Shown here: piece after piece, positions 49,701-59,243 of the stretch
Position numbering within the stretch: the first letter of the stretch is position 1
Layout: the number at the start of each line of letters is the position of its first letter
Assembly (NCBI GenBank): GCA_022824945.1
Contig: JAJDYX010000051.1
Span: 19,865-83,864, forward strand
DNA: 64,000 bases
Source of the DNA: Candidatus Latescibacterota bacterium
GTDB lineage: Bacteria > Latescibacterota > UBA2968
Reading direction: 5' to 3'
Made by a program: the position numbers and the translations under genes
Notes under the pieces: generated by a model
What the model was told of the DNA's origin: nothing
Database searches by the model: none
Seen by the model: the letters and a program-made list of their open reading frames with translations, nothing else

Positions 49701-52700
49701 AAATCCAACGCATCATTCTCAATAATCTGAACTCTTTACGCGGCAAACACACTATTGATCTGACCGCTGAACCCTTGTCAAATGCGGGCCTGTTTGCAAT
49801 TACGGGACAAACAGGTGCTGGCAAGTCAACATTGCTTGATGCCATTACCCTTGCTCTTTATGGTCGCGCTGCTCGTTATGACAACCAGCCCAGTCCTGAA
49901 AACATGATGAGTCGCCGTTGTGGTGAATGTTCTGCCGAAGTTGAATTTGAAGTTCCCCAGGGCAAGTACAGGGCCGTTTGGCAACTAAGACGCGCACGCG
50001 GCAAAGCAGATGGCAGAATCCAGTCTCCAAAACGTTATATATACGATATAGATGACAATCCGCTCGCACAACAAGTGCGTGAGTGCGAAAAGCTGATTGA
50101 GAAACTGATAGGACTTGATTATGATCGTTTCTTAAGAAGCGTTATGCTCGCGCAAGGTGAGTTTGCGCGTTTCTTAAAATCCAACGCAAATAAACGTGCA
50201 GAACTTCTCGAATGCCTTACGGGAACAGCTATCTATTCAGACTTAGGCCGCCTTGCCCATCACGAAGCGGTACGCCGAGAGAGGGATTTAGAGAGCCAAC
50301 AGCAAGCACTCGAACAAATTGGGATTCTTCAAGATGAAGATCGCAAAGAAGTCGAAGATCGTATCACACAATTAAAAAAAGAAAAACGTGTGCTGGAAAA
50401 AGATCTCGCTAAAAAATCAAAAATTGCTGGAAAAATTGATAAACTCGAATCCGCATTAACACAACAGACAGAAATAACAGATGGTTTGAAAGTTTTGGAA
50501 ACAGATCGCCAAGACGCCAAATCCGAATTACAACTCCTTAAAAGACACCGAAAGACGACACCCTTTCGGGATGATCTCATTTACCTCCAAAATGCAGAAG
50601 AGATGGTACAAAGCAATGAAGCGAAAAAACAAAAAGCGCAAGACGAGCGTGAAGAAGTATATGAACAATGTCAGCAGGCAAAATTAAATTACTACAGAAT
50701 TTTGCAAAATGAAATCGCCGAACAAAAATCGACAATCCAAGATGCCAAGGCCCGTGCGTGTGAAGCTAATGAAACACTGAAAACAGAAAAAGAATGGCTG
50801 GAAGTCCACCAGAGGGATGCCTACCTTTCAGATCACATCGCAGACCTGTCAGCTAACCTGATAAAATTAAAATCCAGACGCGAAACGCTCATGCGAGAAT
50901 GGGAACGGGTATGCGATGCAACATCGGTATTGACAGGGATACGTAAATCTGGTGGTATAGTTATTAAAAAAATTAAATGGGAACAGGTATCTGACATAAT
51001 ATCGATATTGACATCTGGCGCAATAGAACCGTTGCTACTTGAAAAGGCAAAAGAAGACGAGTTAAAAACAATCCTCGATACAATTGTAGAAAAATTTGCG
51101 GAAGAACTTACAAGTGCAGAAGATGAGCGAACTTCTGCCGAGAGAGAGCTCAAACTTCGCAGGGATCATTTACAGAAAGACCGATTGATTGCGAGTCTTG
51201 AGACACACCGCGCTTCCCTAAAAAAAGGTGAACCCTGTCCGCTTTGTGGTGCAACTGAGCATCCTTATGCAGAAGGAGGGCAGCCAAGTTTTCCATTTGA
51301 AGAACTCGAAGTAGAAGTCATCAAAGCCGAGAAAACGCGCAATGCCAAAAACGAGCGAGTTTCAAAGCTCTATGATGCTCGCCAGGAACTAATCTCTCAA
51401 CAACCTGTTACCATAAAAGCATGTCGGGGTCGGGCGGAATGTGAAATAGAGCTTCTCGAAAGCCTTAGCATGTTTGGGGTTGAATTGCCAGAGACAGGCA
51501 AAGAGGAAGAAACGCTACAATCTCTTCAAAATCGTGAAAAGGCGTATCAAATACATAGGAATAATTATGATGACGCAGAGGAAGTGGTCGAAAAAGCACA
51601 AGAAGATGAAAAAAATGCACAGATCTTGCTCGAGAAACATATCCTTGCTTTTGAACAACTCCAGGATATTGAAATAGAAGATATTGATGGAGAGGATGAG
51701 GTTCCTGAGTGGCTTAGCGTGGAGGAAGCAGATCAGGATTTGTCAGATAAAAAGACGAAATTAGAAATTCAAGAGGCTGAACTCAACGCTCGACTAAAGG
51801 ACACAAAAGCCGCGCAAAAATCACTGAAAGAAATTCTCGGACGCCTTATATCGGCTTTGGAAGGATCTGATTTTCAAGATATAGATGATTTGTGTGCTGC
51901 AAAATTGGATCAAGACGAAGCGGTCCGTATAGAAGAAATCGAAACAGATCTCAACAACAGAGAAAAGGATCTAACCACTCGATTACAAATTGCTAAAGAG
52001 ACTATCAAACCCCTTCGAGAAGCCCAAATTCCAGAAGGAGATGAGGCAGAACAGTTCAAATTAGAACATAGAAACTTACAAGGTAATCGAGATACACTCA
52101 TTGAAAACCTTATAACTCGGCAAAATCAGATTGAAGATGACGACAAAAACCGTAAAAAACTCGCCGATCATCAAAAATTATTGGAAGAAGCAAAAAAAGA
52201 ATGCACCATCTGGAACCGTTTGCGTGAGTTGATCGGCTCTTACGATGGCACAAAATTTAGCAGATATGCACAAAGTATTTCTCTGGATATACTCATTCGC
52301 CACGCCAACCAGCATCTGACCCGTTTAAGTGATCGTTACCGCATTCAGAGACATAAAGAGGAAGAACTCCAGATCGAAATCGAAGATTTGCACCAGGCAA
52401 GCGTCACACGGCCTATGGCCAGCCTTTCTGGCGGCGAAAGTTTTCTTGCAAGCCTGGCTCTTGCACTTGGTCTCTCTGAATTGGCAGGGCGAAATGTCCG
52501 TATTGAATCGCTCTTTATTGATGAGGGGTTTGGCAGTCTGGATTCAGAAGTTCTCGACCTCGCCATTGGAGCTCTTGAAGGATTGCATCAAAACAGCAAA
52601 AGTGTGGGCGTGATCTCACATGTCGAACTTCTAAAGCAGCGTATCACAACCCAGATCAGAGTCGAAAAACTAACAGCCGGCAACAGCACATTAAAAATCG

Positions 52701-52711
52701 TTGAGGGTTAG
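49697..52711 (+). CDS. sbcC: Nuclease SbcCD subunit C
   Basis: A 1004-aa Rad50-like ATPase. The N-terminal Walker A is GQTGAGKSTLLDAI, followed by VMLAQGEFARFL (Q-loop). Long coiled coils occupy residues 180-500 and 520-860, interrupted by the zinc hook CPLCG at about 512. The C-terminal ABC half has SLSGGESFLASLALALGLSELA, the Walker B region SLFIDEGFGSLD, and a D-loop/H-switch (ISHVELLKQRI). It tethers DNA and drives the SbcD nuclease. The base composition is AT-richer than the core genes, and it is flanked by fragments, so this copy may be an acquired one. Confidence 0.93.
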   Translation: MKIQRIILNNLNSLRGKHTIDLTAEPLSNAGLFAITGQTGAGKSTLLDAITLALYGRAARYDNQPSPENMMSRRCGECSAEVEFEVPQGKYRAVWQLRRARGKADGRIQSPKRYIYDIDDNPLAQQVRECEKLIEKLIGLDYDRFLRSVMLAQGEFARFLKSNANKRAELLECLTGTAIYSDLGRLAHHEAVRRERDLESQQQALEQIGILQDEDRKEVEDRITQLKKEKRVLEKDLAKKSKIAGKIDKLESALTQQTEITDGLKVLETDRQDAKSELQLLKRHRKTTPFRDDLIYLQNAEEMVQSNEAKKQKAQDEREEVYEQCQQAKLNYYRILQNEIAEQKSTIQDAKARACEANETLKTEKEWLEVHQRDAYLSDHIADLSANLIKLKSRRETLMREWERVCDATSVLTGIRKSGGIVIKKIKWEQVSDIISILTSGAIEPLLLEKAKEDELKTILDTIVEKFAEELTSAEDERTSAERELKLRRDHLQKDRLIASLETHRASLKKGEPCPLCGATEHPYAEGGQPSFPFEELEVEVIKAEKTRNAKNERVSKLYDARQELISQQPVTIKACRGRAECEIELLESLSMFGVELPETGKEEETLQSLQNREKAYQIHRNNYDDAEEVVEKAQEDEKNAQILLEKHILAFEQLQDIEIEDIDGEDEVPEWLSVEEADQDLSDKKTKLEIQEAELNARLKDTKAAQKSLKEILGRLISALEGSDFQDIDDLCAAKLDQDEAVRIEEIETDLNNREKDLTTRLQIAKETIKPLREAQIPEGDEAEQFKLEHRNLQGNRDTLIENLITRQNQIEDDDKNRKKLADHQKLLEEAKKECTIWNRLRELIGSYDGTKFSRYAQSISLDILIRHANQHLTRLSDRYRIQRHKEEELQIEIEDLHQASVTRPMASLSGGESFLASLALALGLSELAGRNVRIESLFIDEGFGSLDSEVLDLAIGALEGLHQNSKSVGVISHVELLKQRITTQIRVEKLTAGNSTLKIVEG

Positions 52712-52713
52712 CT

Positions 52714-52835
52714 TCACTCCCTCTTTTCCCGCAATCCAAATCCCACCACCATCCCCAGAACAGGGAATATCGCAAGCACCATAAACACCTTCTGGTACGC
52801 GTCGAGGGTAGCCAAATTCGCATCAAAGAAAAACT
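52714..52835 (-). pseudogene. 3' fragment of an MFS transporter gene, related to the gene at 54369
   Basis: About 40 codons on the minus strand read FFFDANLATLDAYQKVFMVL and then AIFPVLGMVVGFGLREKRE, ending with TGA. This is nearly the same as the C-terminus of the complete transporter at 54369-55784, at about 85 percent base identity by eye. Nothing of the upstream 400 codons is present. It marks a duplication followed by a deletion, or a recombination scar, near an accessory block (52.9-54.2 kb). Confidence 0.85.
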
Positions 52836-52906
52836 GCAACAATCACAGGCTTGATACACAAGCCCTAAATACTCCACTAAAACGGGGTAACCTCCACAAC
52901 CCAAGA

Positions 52907-53086
52907 CTACCCACTCGATTCACCGCCTTCCGATGGCGCATCATTTGACGGTTTATTTTTAAATAGACCTTCCATTTTTCTTATTTTTTCCTGAACTTTG
53001 GGGTTAGCGAGTAGCTCTTTTGCTTCGACATACTGGCCACCTCCAGATGTTACGTGTACCGTTAGCTTTTCAGAATGGGTTGCCAT
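52907..53086 (-). CDS. Small uncharacterised 59-aa protein
   Basis: An ATG at 53086 preceded by AAAGGAGGGGAGTAAA, an unusually good ribosome binding site, opens 59 codons: MATHSEKLTVHVTSGGGQYV at the start, then EAKELLANPKVQEKIRKMEG, and a Ser/Gly/Pro-rich end (PSEGGESSG). No family is recognised. It has no cysteine and no membrane segment. The next gene, a kinase-like protein, is divergent and begins 75 bp away, so the two may share a control region. A small protein plus APH-type kinase recalls some peptide-modifying gene clusters, but no precursor signature is certain. Confidence 0.6.
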   Translation of the reverse strand: MATHSEKLTVHVTSGGGQYVEAKELLANPKVQEKIRKMEGLFKNKPSNDAPSEGGESSG

Positions 53087-53161
53087 TTTACTCCCCTCCT
53101 TTTATTTTAGCCAATGGTTTTCTGCCTAAGCAATTGCACTCTTTTAGGGGCACTAAACAAA

Positions 53162-54199
53162 ATGATAGATACTATTCGAAGAGAAGTGATCGTTTCGATT
53201 TGTAAGCAGGTATTTGGTACAAATCATAGAGTAAGTTCAGTATCTAAAATTACCCCTATTTCTGAGCAGGGAATACCCAGAATAGATGGTTGTACCCAAC
53301 ATATTTGCTACCATGTATGTTGCCATAATTCAACTAAGAGCTATGTGTTTCGCTTCTTCCGGGATCTTCCAAATAGAGAGGACCGCTATATCCATGAAGA
53401 AGGTATTTATAGGCTTCTAAGCCAAGAGCTGAGTTTGCCTGTACCGAAAATATTATATACTGATCACACCAGACAGCTCGTTTCTACTAACTACATCATA
53501 ATGGAGTATGTTTCAGGAGAGCATTGGCAATTTCTTGCTCATTCGGACAATCCCCGCACTAATTCTATAGAAAAAATGAAGATTCAAGAGCAAGTAGGTG
53601 CTTTGTGCGCTCAGATTCATGGATTGGAAAAATCCTCTCAAGACAATCAAAGCTTTATACAGACTCTGCTACGGTCAATAGAAAACCTCGAGAGATGCGT
53701 AGAGGATGGACAATATCAGGTGAGTCTAAGTGCTATTTCTGAAGCGAAAGATCTGATCCAAAAAGCACCTTGGCTAAAACTCACAAAGCATTCCTTGTAC
53801 AAAGCAGATGCTGAGATTTTATTTTCTAAGGACCATAGGCAAAATTGGGATGTATCTGCTATTATCGATGTAGAAGCAATGGATTTTGGTGACCCATATT
53901 TAGACTTAACCAACTTTCTTTGTGAGCCGAAGCCGATTTGGAAACTAGAAGAACCTCTGGAGGTTGTTTCGCCTGAAGAAACTCGCAAGAAACCTCTCTT
54001 TCGTGGGTATGAATCAGTCAGGAGCATAGATTACTCGAGGCTCGCAAAAGTCTGCATTGCTATGCATTTATCTATTATGTGTTCTATCGCCGCGCAAATC
54101 TACCGGCCTGAAATTAGGCAATATATCAATGTAAAAAAGAGAGAAGAAATTTATGACAGCCTTTTAGATGCTTGTGTAAATCGTTATTTAATTGGCTGA
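53162..54199 (+). CDS. Aminoglycoside phosphotransferase-fold protein with degenerate catalytic loop
   Basis: A 345-aa protein of the APH/choline-kinase fold, from the ATG at 53162 (a start at 53114 is also open). The N-lobe has SYVFRFFRDLP (nucleotide-site Lys position replaced by Arg) and a regulatory-helix Glu in EEGIYRLLSQELSLPVPKIL, then IIMEYVSGEHW, the hinge. The Brenner loop, normally HGDxxxxN, reads LYKADAEILF: the aspartate is kept, but the His and Asn are lost. IIDVEAMDFGDPYLDLTNFL retains the metal-binding Asp and GDP. It might be a weak or pseudo-kinase. It is AT-rich and isolated from other resistance genes, so the substrate is unknown. Confidence 0.7.
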   Translation: MIDTIRREVIVSICKQVFGTNHRVSSVSKITPISEQGIPRIDGCTQHICYHVCCHNSTKSYVFRFFRDLPNREDRYIHEEGIYRLLSQELSLPVPKILYTDHTRQLVSTNYIIMEYVSGEHWQFLAHSDNPRTNSIEKMKIQEQVGALCAQIHGLEKSSQDNQSFIQTLLRSIENLERCVEDGQYQVSLSAISEAKDLIQKAPWLKLTKHSLYKADAEILFSKDHRQNWDVSAIIDVEAMDFGDPYLDLTNFLCEPKPIWKLEEPLEVVSPEETRKKPLFRGYESVRSIDYSRLAKVCIAMHLSIMCSIAAQIYRPEIRQYINVKKREEIYDSLLDACVNRYLIG

Positions 54200-54368
54200 T
54201 CTTAATATGCTCTGATCAGAGGACCCAAGTATCATCAATGTCCTGGGCAATAACGTCCGAGATACCTTCTGGACCGCATTAATACCAAGTCTAAAAGGAT
54301 TGAAACTTTAATCGCTATTTTGAAGAACCAGGCGATACGCTCGTCGATGGCATCTCATGTAAACTATT

Positions 54369-55784
54369 TCACAACCCCTTCTCCCGCAATCCAAACCCCA
54401 CGATCATCCCCAAAACGGGAAATATAGCAAGCACCATAAATACCTTCTGATACGCATCGAGTGTAGCCAGATTCGCATCAAAGAAAAATTGCAACACCAC
54501 CCCGATCAAAGCCGTACTGATCGCCATCCCCATAAACCGCAACATACTATAAAGACCCGCAGCAGCCCCCATCTGGTCTGAATCAACAGTACCCATAACC
54601 GTACTGTGCAAGGCAGCCAGCATCAACCCTGCCCCAAGCCCGTAATACGCCAGCAGACCAGCAATAACCCATGTCGAAACCGTATCGGATAAATGGGCAA
54701 AAGCCAACATCACCGTCAACTGCACAAACATCCCAATCATCACCAGCCACCGACTCTGAAAACGATCGGACATCTGCCCGCCAAACCGCACAATCAGCGT
54801 CATCGCCGCAGAGCTAATAATCAAAAACACGCCCAACAGTGCCGGACCCATGCGGTGAACATCAACCAGATACAGCGGCATCAACACCCCAATACCACCC
54901 TGCACAAACATCCGCATCGAAGCGCAAAACGTCACCCGACAAAACATGCGATTGCCAAAAAAATTGAGCGGAAGAAAAGGATCTCTCCGCCCTCTCTCCC
55001 ACCACCAGAAACCCGCAAAAAACAACCCCGCGCCCAAAAGCAACCGCCAATCCTCAAACGGGGCAACCCCTGTCACAGACCGACTGGACAAATAAAACAT
55101 CAAAAACACAATCCCACCCGACAACAACCCGACCCCGCCCCAATCAAACTGCCGCAAAAACTTGGAAGCCTCCCCAATCACCTGAGAAGGCACCCCCCTG
55201 TAAATCGCGACAAAAGTCACCACACTGAGCAAAAGCCCCGGCACAAAAGCGGCGCGCCAACCCCAAACAGCAATGAGAAGACCCGCGACAAACGACGACG
55301 AAAAACTCATCGCCGGACCCACCGCACTCCATGTACCCAAAACGCGCCCGCGCTCTCCCGCACTAAAAATCGACGCCAGCAGTGCCATACCCATCGGCGT
55401 CATCCCCCCCACGCCAATACCCTGAATCGCCCTGCCAGCCATCAACCAGCGCATATTCGGCGCCATAAACGTCATCGCAGAACCAACGCCAAAAATCACA
55501 GTCCCCGCCAGAATCAACAACCGCCGGTCAACGCCATCGCTCAAACGTCCATAAATCGGCATCAAAACGACAAAAGGCAGCATAAAAGCTGCCAGAACCC
55601 ACGCCGTCAAATCCGCGGGAATCCCAAAATCATCCCGAATAACCGGCAGTGCAACCCGCGACATGCCAGACACCATAGGCATCAGCATAGACGAAAACAT
55701 CAGGCTAATCAACACGCGCCGAGCCGCCCGAGGAGACAGCGGTTCTGCCTCCTCGGATTCAACTTGTCCCTTAGACAAACTCAC
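54369..55784 (-). CDS. MFS transporter, DHA2-type drug/proton antiporter-like
   Basis: A 471-aa membrane protein with about 14 hydrophobic segments. The MFS motif A-like segment after TM2 is MPIYGRLSDGVDRR, and GRAIQGIGVGGMTPMGMALL is the motif C-type helix 5 seen in drug efflux proteins (DHA2/14-spanner group). It pumps small molecules out with proton import; substrate unknown. The GTG start at 55784 avoids overlap with the aldolase gene, whose stop lies 9 bases upstream; a GTG ten codons earlier is possible. Its 3' end is duplicated as a fragment at 52714-52835. Confidence 0.85.
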   Translation of the reverse strand: MSLSKGQVESEEAEPLSPRAARRVLISLMFSSMLMPMVSGMSRVALPVIRDDFGIPADLTAWVLAAFMLPFVVLMPIYGRLSDGVDRRLLILAGTVIFGVGSAMTFMAPNMRWLMAGRAIQGIGVGGMTPMGMALLASIFSAGERGRVLGTWSAVGPAMSFSSSFVAGLLIAVWGWRAAFVPGLLLSVVTFVAIYRGVPSQVIGEASKFLRQFDWGGVGLLSGGIVFLMFYLSSRSVTGVAPFEDWRLLLGAGLFFAGFWWWERGRRDPFLPLNFFGNRMFCRVTFCASMRMFVQGGIGVLMPLYLVDVHRMGPALLGVFLIISSAAMTLIVRFGGQMSDRFQSRWLVMIGMFVQLTVMLAFAHLSDTVSTWVIAGLLAYYGLGAGLMLAALHSTVMGTVDSDQMGAAAGLYSMLRFMGMAISTALIGVVLQFFFDANLATLDAYQKVFMVLAIFPVLGMIVGFGLREKGL

Positions 55785-55792
55785 CTCGCAAT

Positions 55793-56536
55793 TCAACCAA
55801 TCTTCATACCACACTCGCGGCCGTGTGCTTCGAGCAACGCCTTCCCCGCATCGTAGATCGCGCCAAAAGCATCCAAACTAACCATCACATCGCCACTCAT
55901 GTGCTTTCCCGCCGCACGTACCTTATCACACGCAGCCTCATACGCCGCTATACATTCCGGATGATCCGGCTCTCCGGGATACCCCATAGACTGTGCAATA
56001 TCCTGGGGACCACCCGCAAAAAACATAAGCCCGTCAACCTGAAGAATCTCATCCAAATTGTCAAAAGCCGTCTTGCTCTCGAGTTGCGGCACAATAATGG
56101 TATTGTCATTGGTAAACTCAAAAATCTTCCGACTATCGCTGGTATCATTCAAACTATAAGCCACGCGCTGACTCATCGCGCTTCGCCGTCCCAAAGGCCC
56201 GTAAAAACCAAACTGGACAATCTGCTCGGCCTCCTCAGCAGTCTGCAAATTGGGCACCGTAATCATCTGCATACCCCGGTCCAGCGCCGTCAAAATAGCC
56301 GCCTCGGACTGATCCACAACCCGCATGGTTGGCGTCATACCATAAGCATCGCAAAGGCGACAGACCGTCTCAATAGTCGGCAGCGTCAAAGCACCGTGCT
56401 GCCCATCCAGCGAAACAAAATCCATCCCCATCTTAGCCGCCACTTCGATCACAATTTCTGAAACAAAACTCATCTGCACGCCAACGGCTTTTTCGCCATT
56501 GCGATAACGCTCGAGAATGCGATTTGGTGTAGCCAT
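55793..56536 (-). CDS. HpcH/HpaI aldolase-family protein
   Basis: A 247-aa class II aldolase of the HpcH/HpaI fold. Key segments are FVSLDGQHGAL (normally D-x-E-H-G, here Gln for Glu), VRVVDQSEAAILTALDRGMQMITVPNLQTAEEAEQI, IIVPQLESKTAFDNLDEIL (metal Glu) and FFAGGPQDIAQSMGYPG (metal Asp). The family cleaves 4-hydroxy-2-oxo acids to pyruvate and aldehydes. It lies directly upstream of the MFS transporter gene on the same strand, a common pair in which the pump handles substrate or product. The ATG at 56536 is preceded by AGGAT. Confidence 0.85.
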   Translation of the reverse strand: MATPNRILERYRNGEKAVGVQMSFVSEIVIEVAAKMGMDFVSLDGQHGALTLPTIETVCRLCDAYGMTPTMRVVDQSEAAILTALDRGMQMITVPNLQTAEEAEQIVQFGFYGPLGRRSAMSQRVAYSLNDTSDSRKIFEFTNDNTIIVPQLESKTAFDNLDEILQVDGLMFFAGGPQDIAQSMGYPGEPDHPECIAAYEAACDKVRAAGKHMSGDVMVSLDAFGAIYDAGKALLEAHGRECGMKIG

Positions 56537-56570
56537 AAAATCCTCGCTATGTTGTGGTTACCTGAAAACC

Positions 56571-57452
56571 CTAAACCCTCGCAAATTTTTGCAACCGCTG
56601 ACCCTGCCCCCCCATACCGATCTCAGCCACATAAATACTACCCTCATCATCCACGCAAAGCCCATGCGGCGACTGCACGGCGCTCTTATCTTCAAAGCGA
56701 CAAATCAATTCCCCATCCGCAGACCACACACTGATGCGCCCCCCGCCCCCTTGCTCGGCCACATAAATCGTATTGTCATCCGTAATCCACACATCGCCCG
56801 GCATCATCACATCGGTCCACATCTCCATAAACTTACCGTCTGGATCGAAAATCTGAATGCGACTATTCTCCCGGTCACACACCAGAACCCGCCCGGTCTT
56901 ATCGCATCCGATATTATGCACCAACGCAAACTGCCCCGGTCCACTCCCCCCCTCGCCCCACACCGCGAGATGCTCGCCCTCGCGCGAATACTTGTGAACA
57001 CACCGACTGCCATACCCATCCGACACATAAAACGAATTGCCATCTGGCGCATAAGCAACACCCGTTGGCATATTGTATTCCCTTCGGTGAAACGTCGGAC
57101 CGGGAACTCCGCGGGTGCCCCATTCGCGTTCCAACTCCCCCAAACGGGTATAACGCCTCACAATATGCTGATACGAATCCGTCAAAAACACCTTATCATC
57201 CGGATCGATAAAAATGCCGTGTGACTGACTGATCAAATTCGGCGAAATGCCAAAATCGCCATACCCCCACGACGTAATAAAATTGCCATCCTTATCAAAC
57301 ACCACCACGGGATGGATACCGCGCGTAAAAGCGTAAATGCGGCCCTGTGAATCCACCGCGGCATCCGACACCTGTGTAAACACCCATCCCTCGGGCAACT
57401 TCGCCCATCCCTCAACTTCCTCGTACCGATAATCGCCTTCTCCGAACAACAT
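56571..57452 (-). CDS. NHL-repeat beta-propeller protein
   Basis: A 293-aa protein with six NHL-type repeats: SDAAVDSQGRIYAFTRG, SQSHGIFIDPDDKVFLTDSY, NMPTGVAYAPDGNSFYVSDG, LVHNIGCDKTGRVLVCDREN, MPGDVWITDDNTIYVAEQG and SPHGLCVDDEGSIYVAEIG. The closest style is peptidyl-alpha-hydroxyglycine lyase-like propellers. It has no signal peptide. The role is unknown; it could bind a ligand or act as a hydrolase or lyase. It is read on the same strand as the aldolase, 35 bp upstream of it. Confidence 0.82.
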   Translation of the reverse strand: MLFGEGDYRYEEVEGWAKLPEGWVFTQVSDAAVDSQGRIYAFTRGIHPVVVFDKDGNFITSWGYGDFGISPNLISQSHGIFIDPDDKVFLTDSYQHIVRRYTRLGELEREWGTRGVPGPTFHRREYNMPTGVAYAPDGNSFYVSDGYGSRCVHKYSREGEHLAVWGEGGSGPGQFALVHNIGCDKTGRVLVCDRENSRIQIFDPDGKFMEMWTDVMMPGDVWITDDNTIYVAEQGGGGRISVWSADGELICRFEDKSAVQSPHGLCVDDEGSIYVAEIGMGGQGQRLQKFARV

Positions 57453-57488
57453 GTCGCACCTCCTTGAAAATAAAGAATCGCCAATCCC

Positions 57489-59243
57489 CTACTCCTCTTG
57501 ATACTGCAACTGATAAAGCCGAGCATAAATCCCATTCTGCTTGAGCAGCGTATCGTGGTCGCCTTCCTCGCGGATTTGCCCGCGGTGCATCACCAGAATC
57601 TTGTCTGCATTTCGAATGGTTGAAAGACGGTGTGCAATCGCAATCGAAGTTCGCGACCGCATCAATTTTGCCACCGCATCCTGAATCCACATCTCGGTCT
57701 CCGTATCCACATTCGCCGTCGCCTCATCCAGAATGAGAATATCTGGTCCAGAAGCCAGCGTACGCGCAAAAGATATCAACTGTCGCTGACCAACCGAAAG
57801 CGAACTGCCCCGCTCCAGTACCTCGTGCTCATAGGTATCGGGCAACTTGTCTATAAACCGGTCTGCATTGACATCGCGCGCGGCTTGCTCGACCTCCTGG
57901 CGGCTGATGCGAGGATGTCCCAAACTGATATTGGCTTCAATATCGCCAGCAAAAAGAAAAACATCCTGTTGCACGACCCCAATGCGCCTGCGAAGCTCCT
58001 CCACATCCCACTCGCGAATATCGACACCATCTACCCGAATCGCACCCCGCTGAATATCGTAGAACCGACACACCAGACCAATCACCGTACTCTTACCCGC
58101 GCCCGTCGCCCCGACCAGTGCCAAACTCTGCCCCGGCGCAACGCGAAAAGACACATCGCGCAGCACCCATTCGCCTTCATTGTACGCAAACCAAACATTT
58201 TGAAACTCGATCTCGCCCTTCAAGTGATCGGCCTTTACAGTGCCGCCAAGTGATTCTGGCTTTGTATCCAGCAATTCAAAAATGCGCTCTGAAGACGCCA
58301 TCGCAACCTGAAGCACGGTAAACCGATCGGCAATATCGCGGAGAGGCATAAAAAATCGCGGAACATACTGCAACATCGCCACCAGCACGCCCCACTGAAT
58401 TTCCCCGTCCAGCACCCGCACGCCGCCATACCACAACACCAATGCAGACAACAAAACACCGCCCAACTCCATAATTGGAAAATAAATCGCATGGTAAAAC
58501 GTGCTCTTTAGCCGCGCATCCAGATACTCCTTATTCGGATCTTCAAACCGCTTCACACAGCGATCTTCACAACCGAATAACTGCACCACCTCCATCCCGG
58601 ACACAGTCTCCTGCAGCGAAGAACTAAATCGCGCGAACAGCGTGCGCGCAACGCGATACGCAAAAAAAGTCTTATTCTGCAGCCATACGGTTGCGACAAA
58701 AGCCACCGGCAATGCGAGACAGATCAGCGCGCCGAGCGTGACATCCATATAAAAAATGTATGCGAGAATCGTGACAATCGTAAAAATATCGCTGATCATC
58801 GACACAATGCCATCGGTAAACAACTCGTTGAGGGCATCCACATCATTTGTATTGCGCGCCATCAAACGGCCCACAGGCGTGCGGTCGAAATATCGCATGG
58901 GCAACCGCTGCAAATGCATAAAAATCTGCAACCGCACATCGTGCATCGCCCATTGACCGATCATATTGGTCGTCCAACTCTGGCAATATCCCACGCCAAA
59001 TTGCGCGACAAGCAGACCGATATAGATCATGACCAGATAGGTCAACCCATCCACATCTCCCGGCACGATATAATCATCCACCGCAATCTTGGTCAAATAA
59101 GGCCCGGCCTGCCGCACAATCGCCGCGACAACAATGAGCACAAACGTCAGAACAACCCACCATGCATAGGGCCTGAGAAAGTTCATCAACCGCGCCATCA
59201 AACGCAGATCAAAACCCTTATGACCAATTTCCTCTTCTTCCAT
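57489..59243 (-). CDS. ABC exporter half-transporter
   Basis: A 584-aa half-transporter with six transmembrane helices (residues 20-310) and a nucleotide-binding domain. Walker A is GATGAGKST, the signature SVGQRQL (S instead of the usual L-SGGQ), and Walker B LILDEATANVD, with the H-switch AHRLSTI. Together with the gene just upstream it forms a heterodimeric exporter of the BmrCD/TM287-288 type. The signature LSVGQ rather than LSGGQ suggests one degenerate ATP site. The two genes share one base (TAATG). Substrate: lipids or drugs. Confidence 0.92.
   Translation of the reverse strand: MEEEEIGHKGFDLRLMARLMNFLRPYAWWVVLTFVLIVVAAIVRQAGPYLTKIAVDDYIVPGDVDGLTYLVMIYIGLLVAQFGVGYCQSWTTNMIGQWAMHDVRLQIFMHLQRLPMRYFDRTPVGRLMARNTNDVDALNELFTDGIVSMISDIFTIVTILAYIFYMDVTLGALICLALPVAFVATVWLQNKTFFAYRVARTLFARFSSSLQETVSGMEVVQLFGCEDRCVKRFEDPNKEYLDARLKSTFYHAIYFPIMELGGVLLSALVLWYGGVRVLDGEIQWGVLVAMLQYVPRFFMPLRDIADRFTVLQVAMASSERIFELLDTKPESLGGTVKADHLKGEIEFQNVWFAYNEGEWVLRDVSFRVAPGQSLALVGATGAGKSTVIGLVCRFYDIQRGAIRVDGVDIREWDVEELRRRIGVVQQDVFLFAGDIEANISLGHPRISRQEVEQAARDVNADRFIDKLPDTYEHEVLERGSSLSVGQRQLISFARTLASGPDILILDEATANVDTETEMWIQDAVAKLMRSRTSIAIAHRLSTIRNADKILVMHRGQIREEGDHDTLLKQNGIYARLYQLQYQEE

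Noticed and set aside
54200..54368. Short protein-like stretches after the kinase gene
   Set aside because: Several frames read sensibly for 15-25 codons (for example FEEPGDTLVDGIS) but none has a start, stop and length that allow a call; they may be decayed fragments.
54693..55856. 387-codon plus-strand frame opposite the MFS transporter
   Set aside because: Very Arg/His/Pro-rich shadow of a membrane protein gene.
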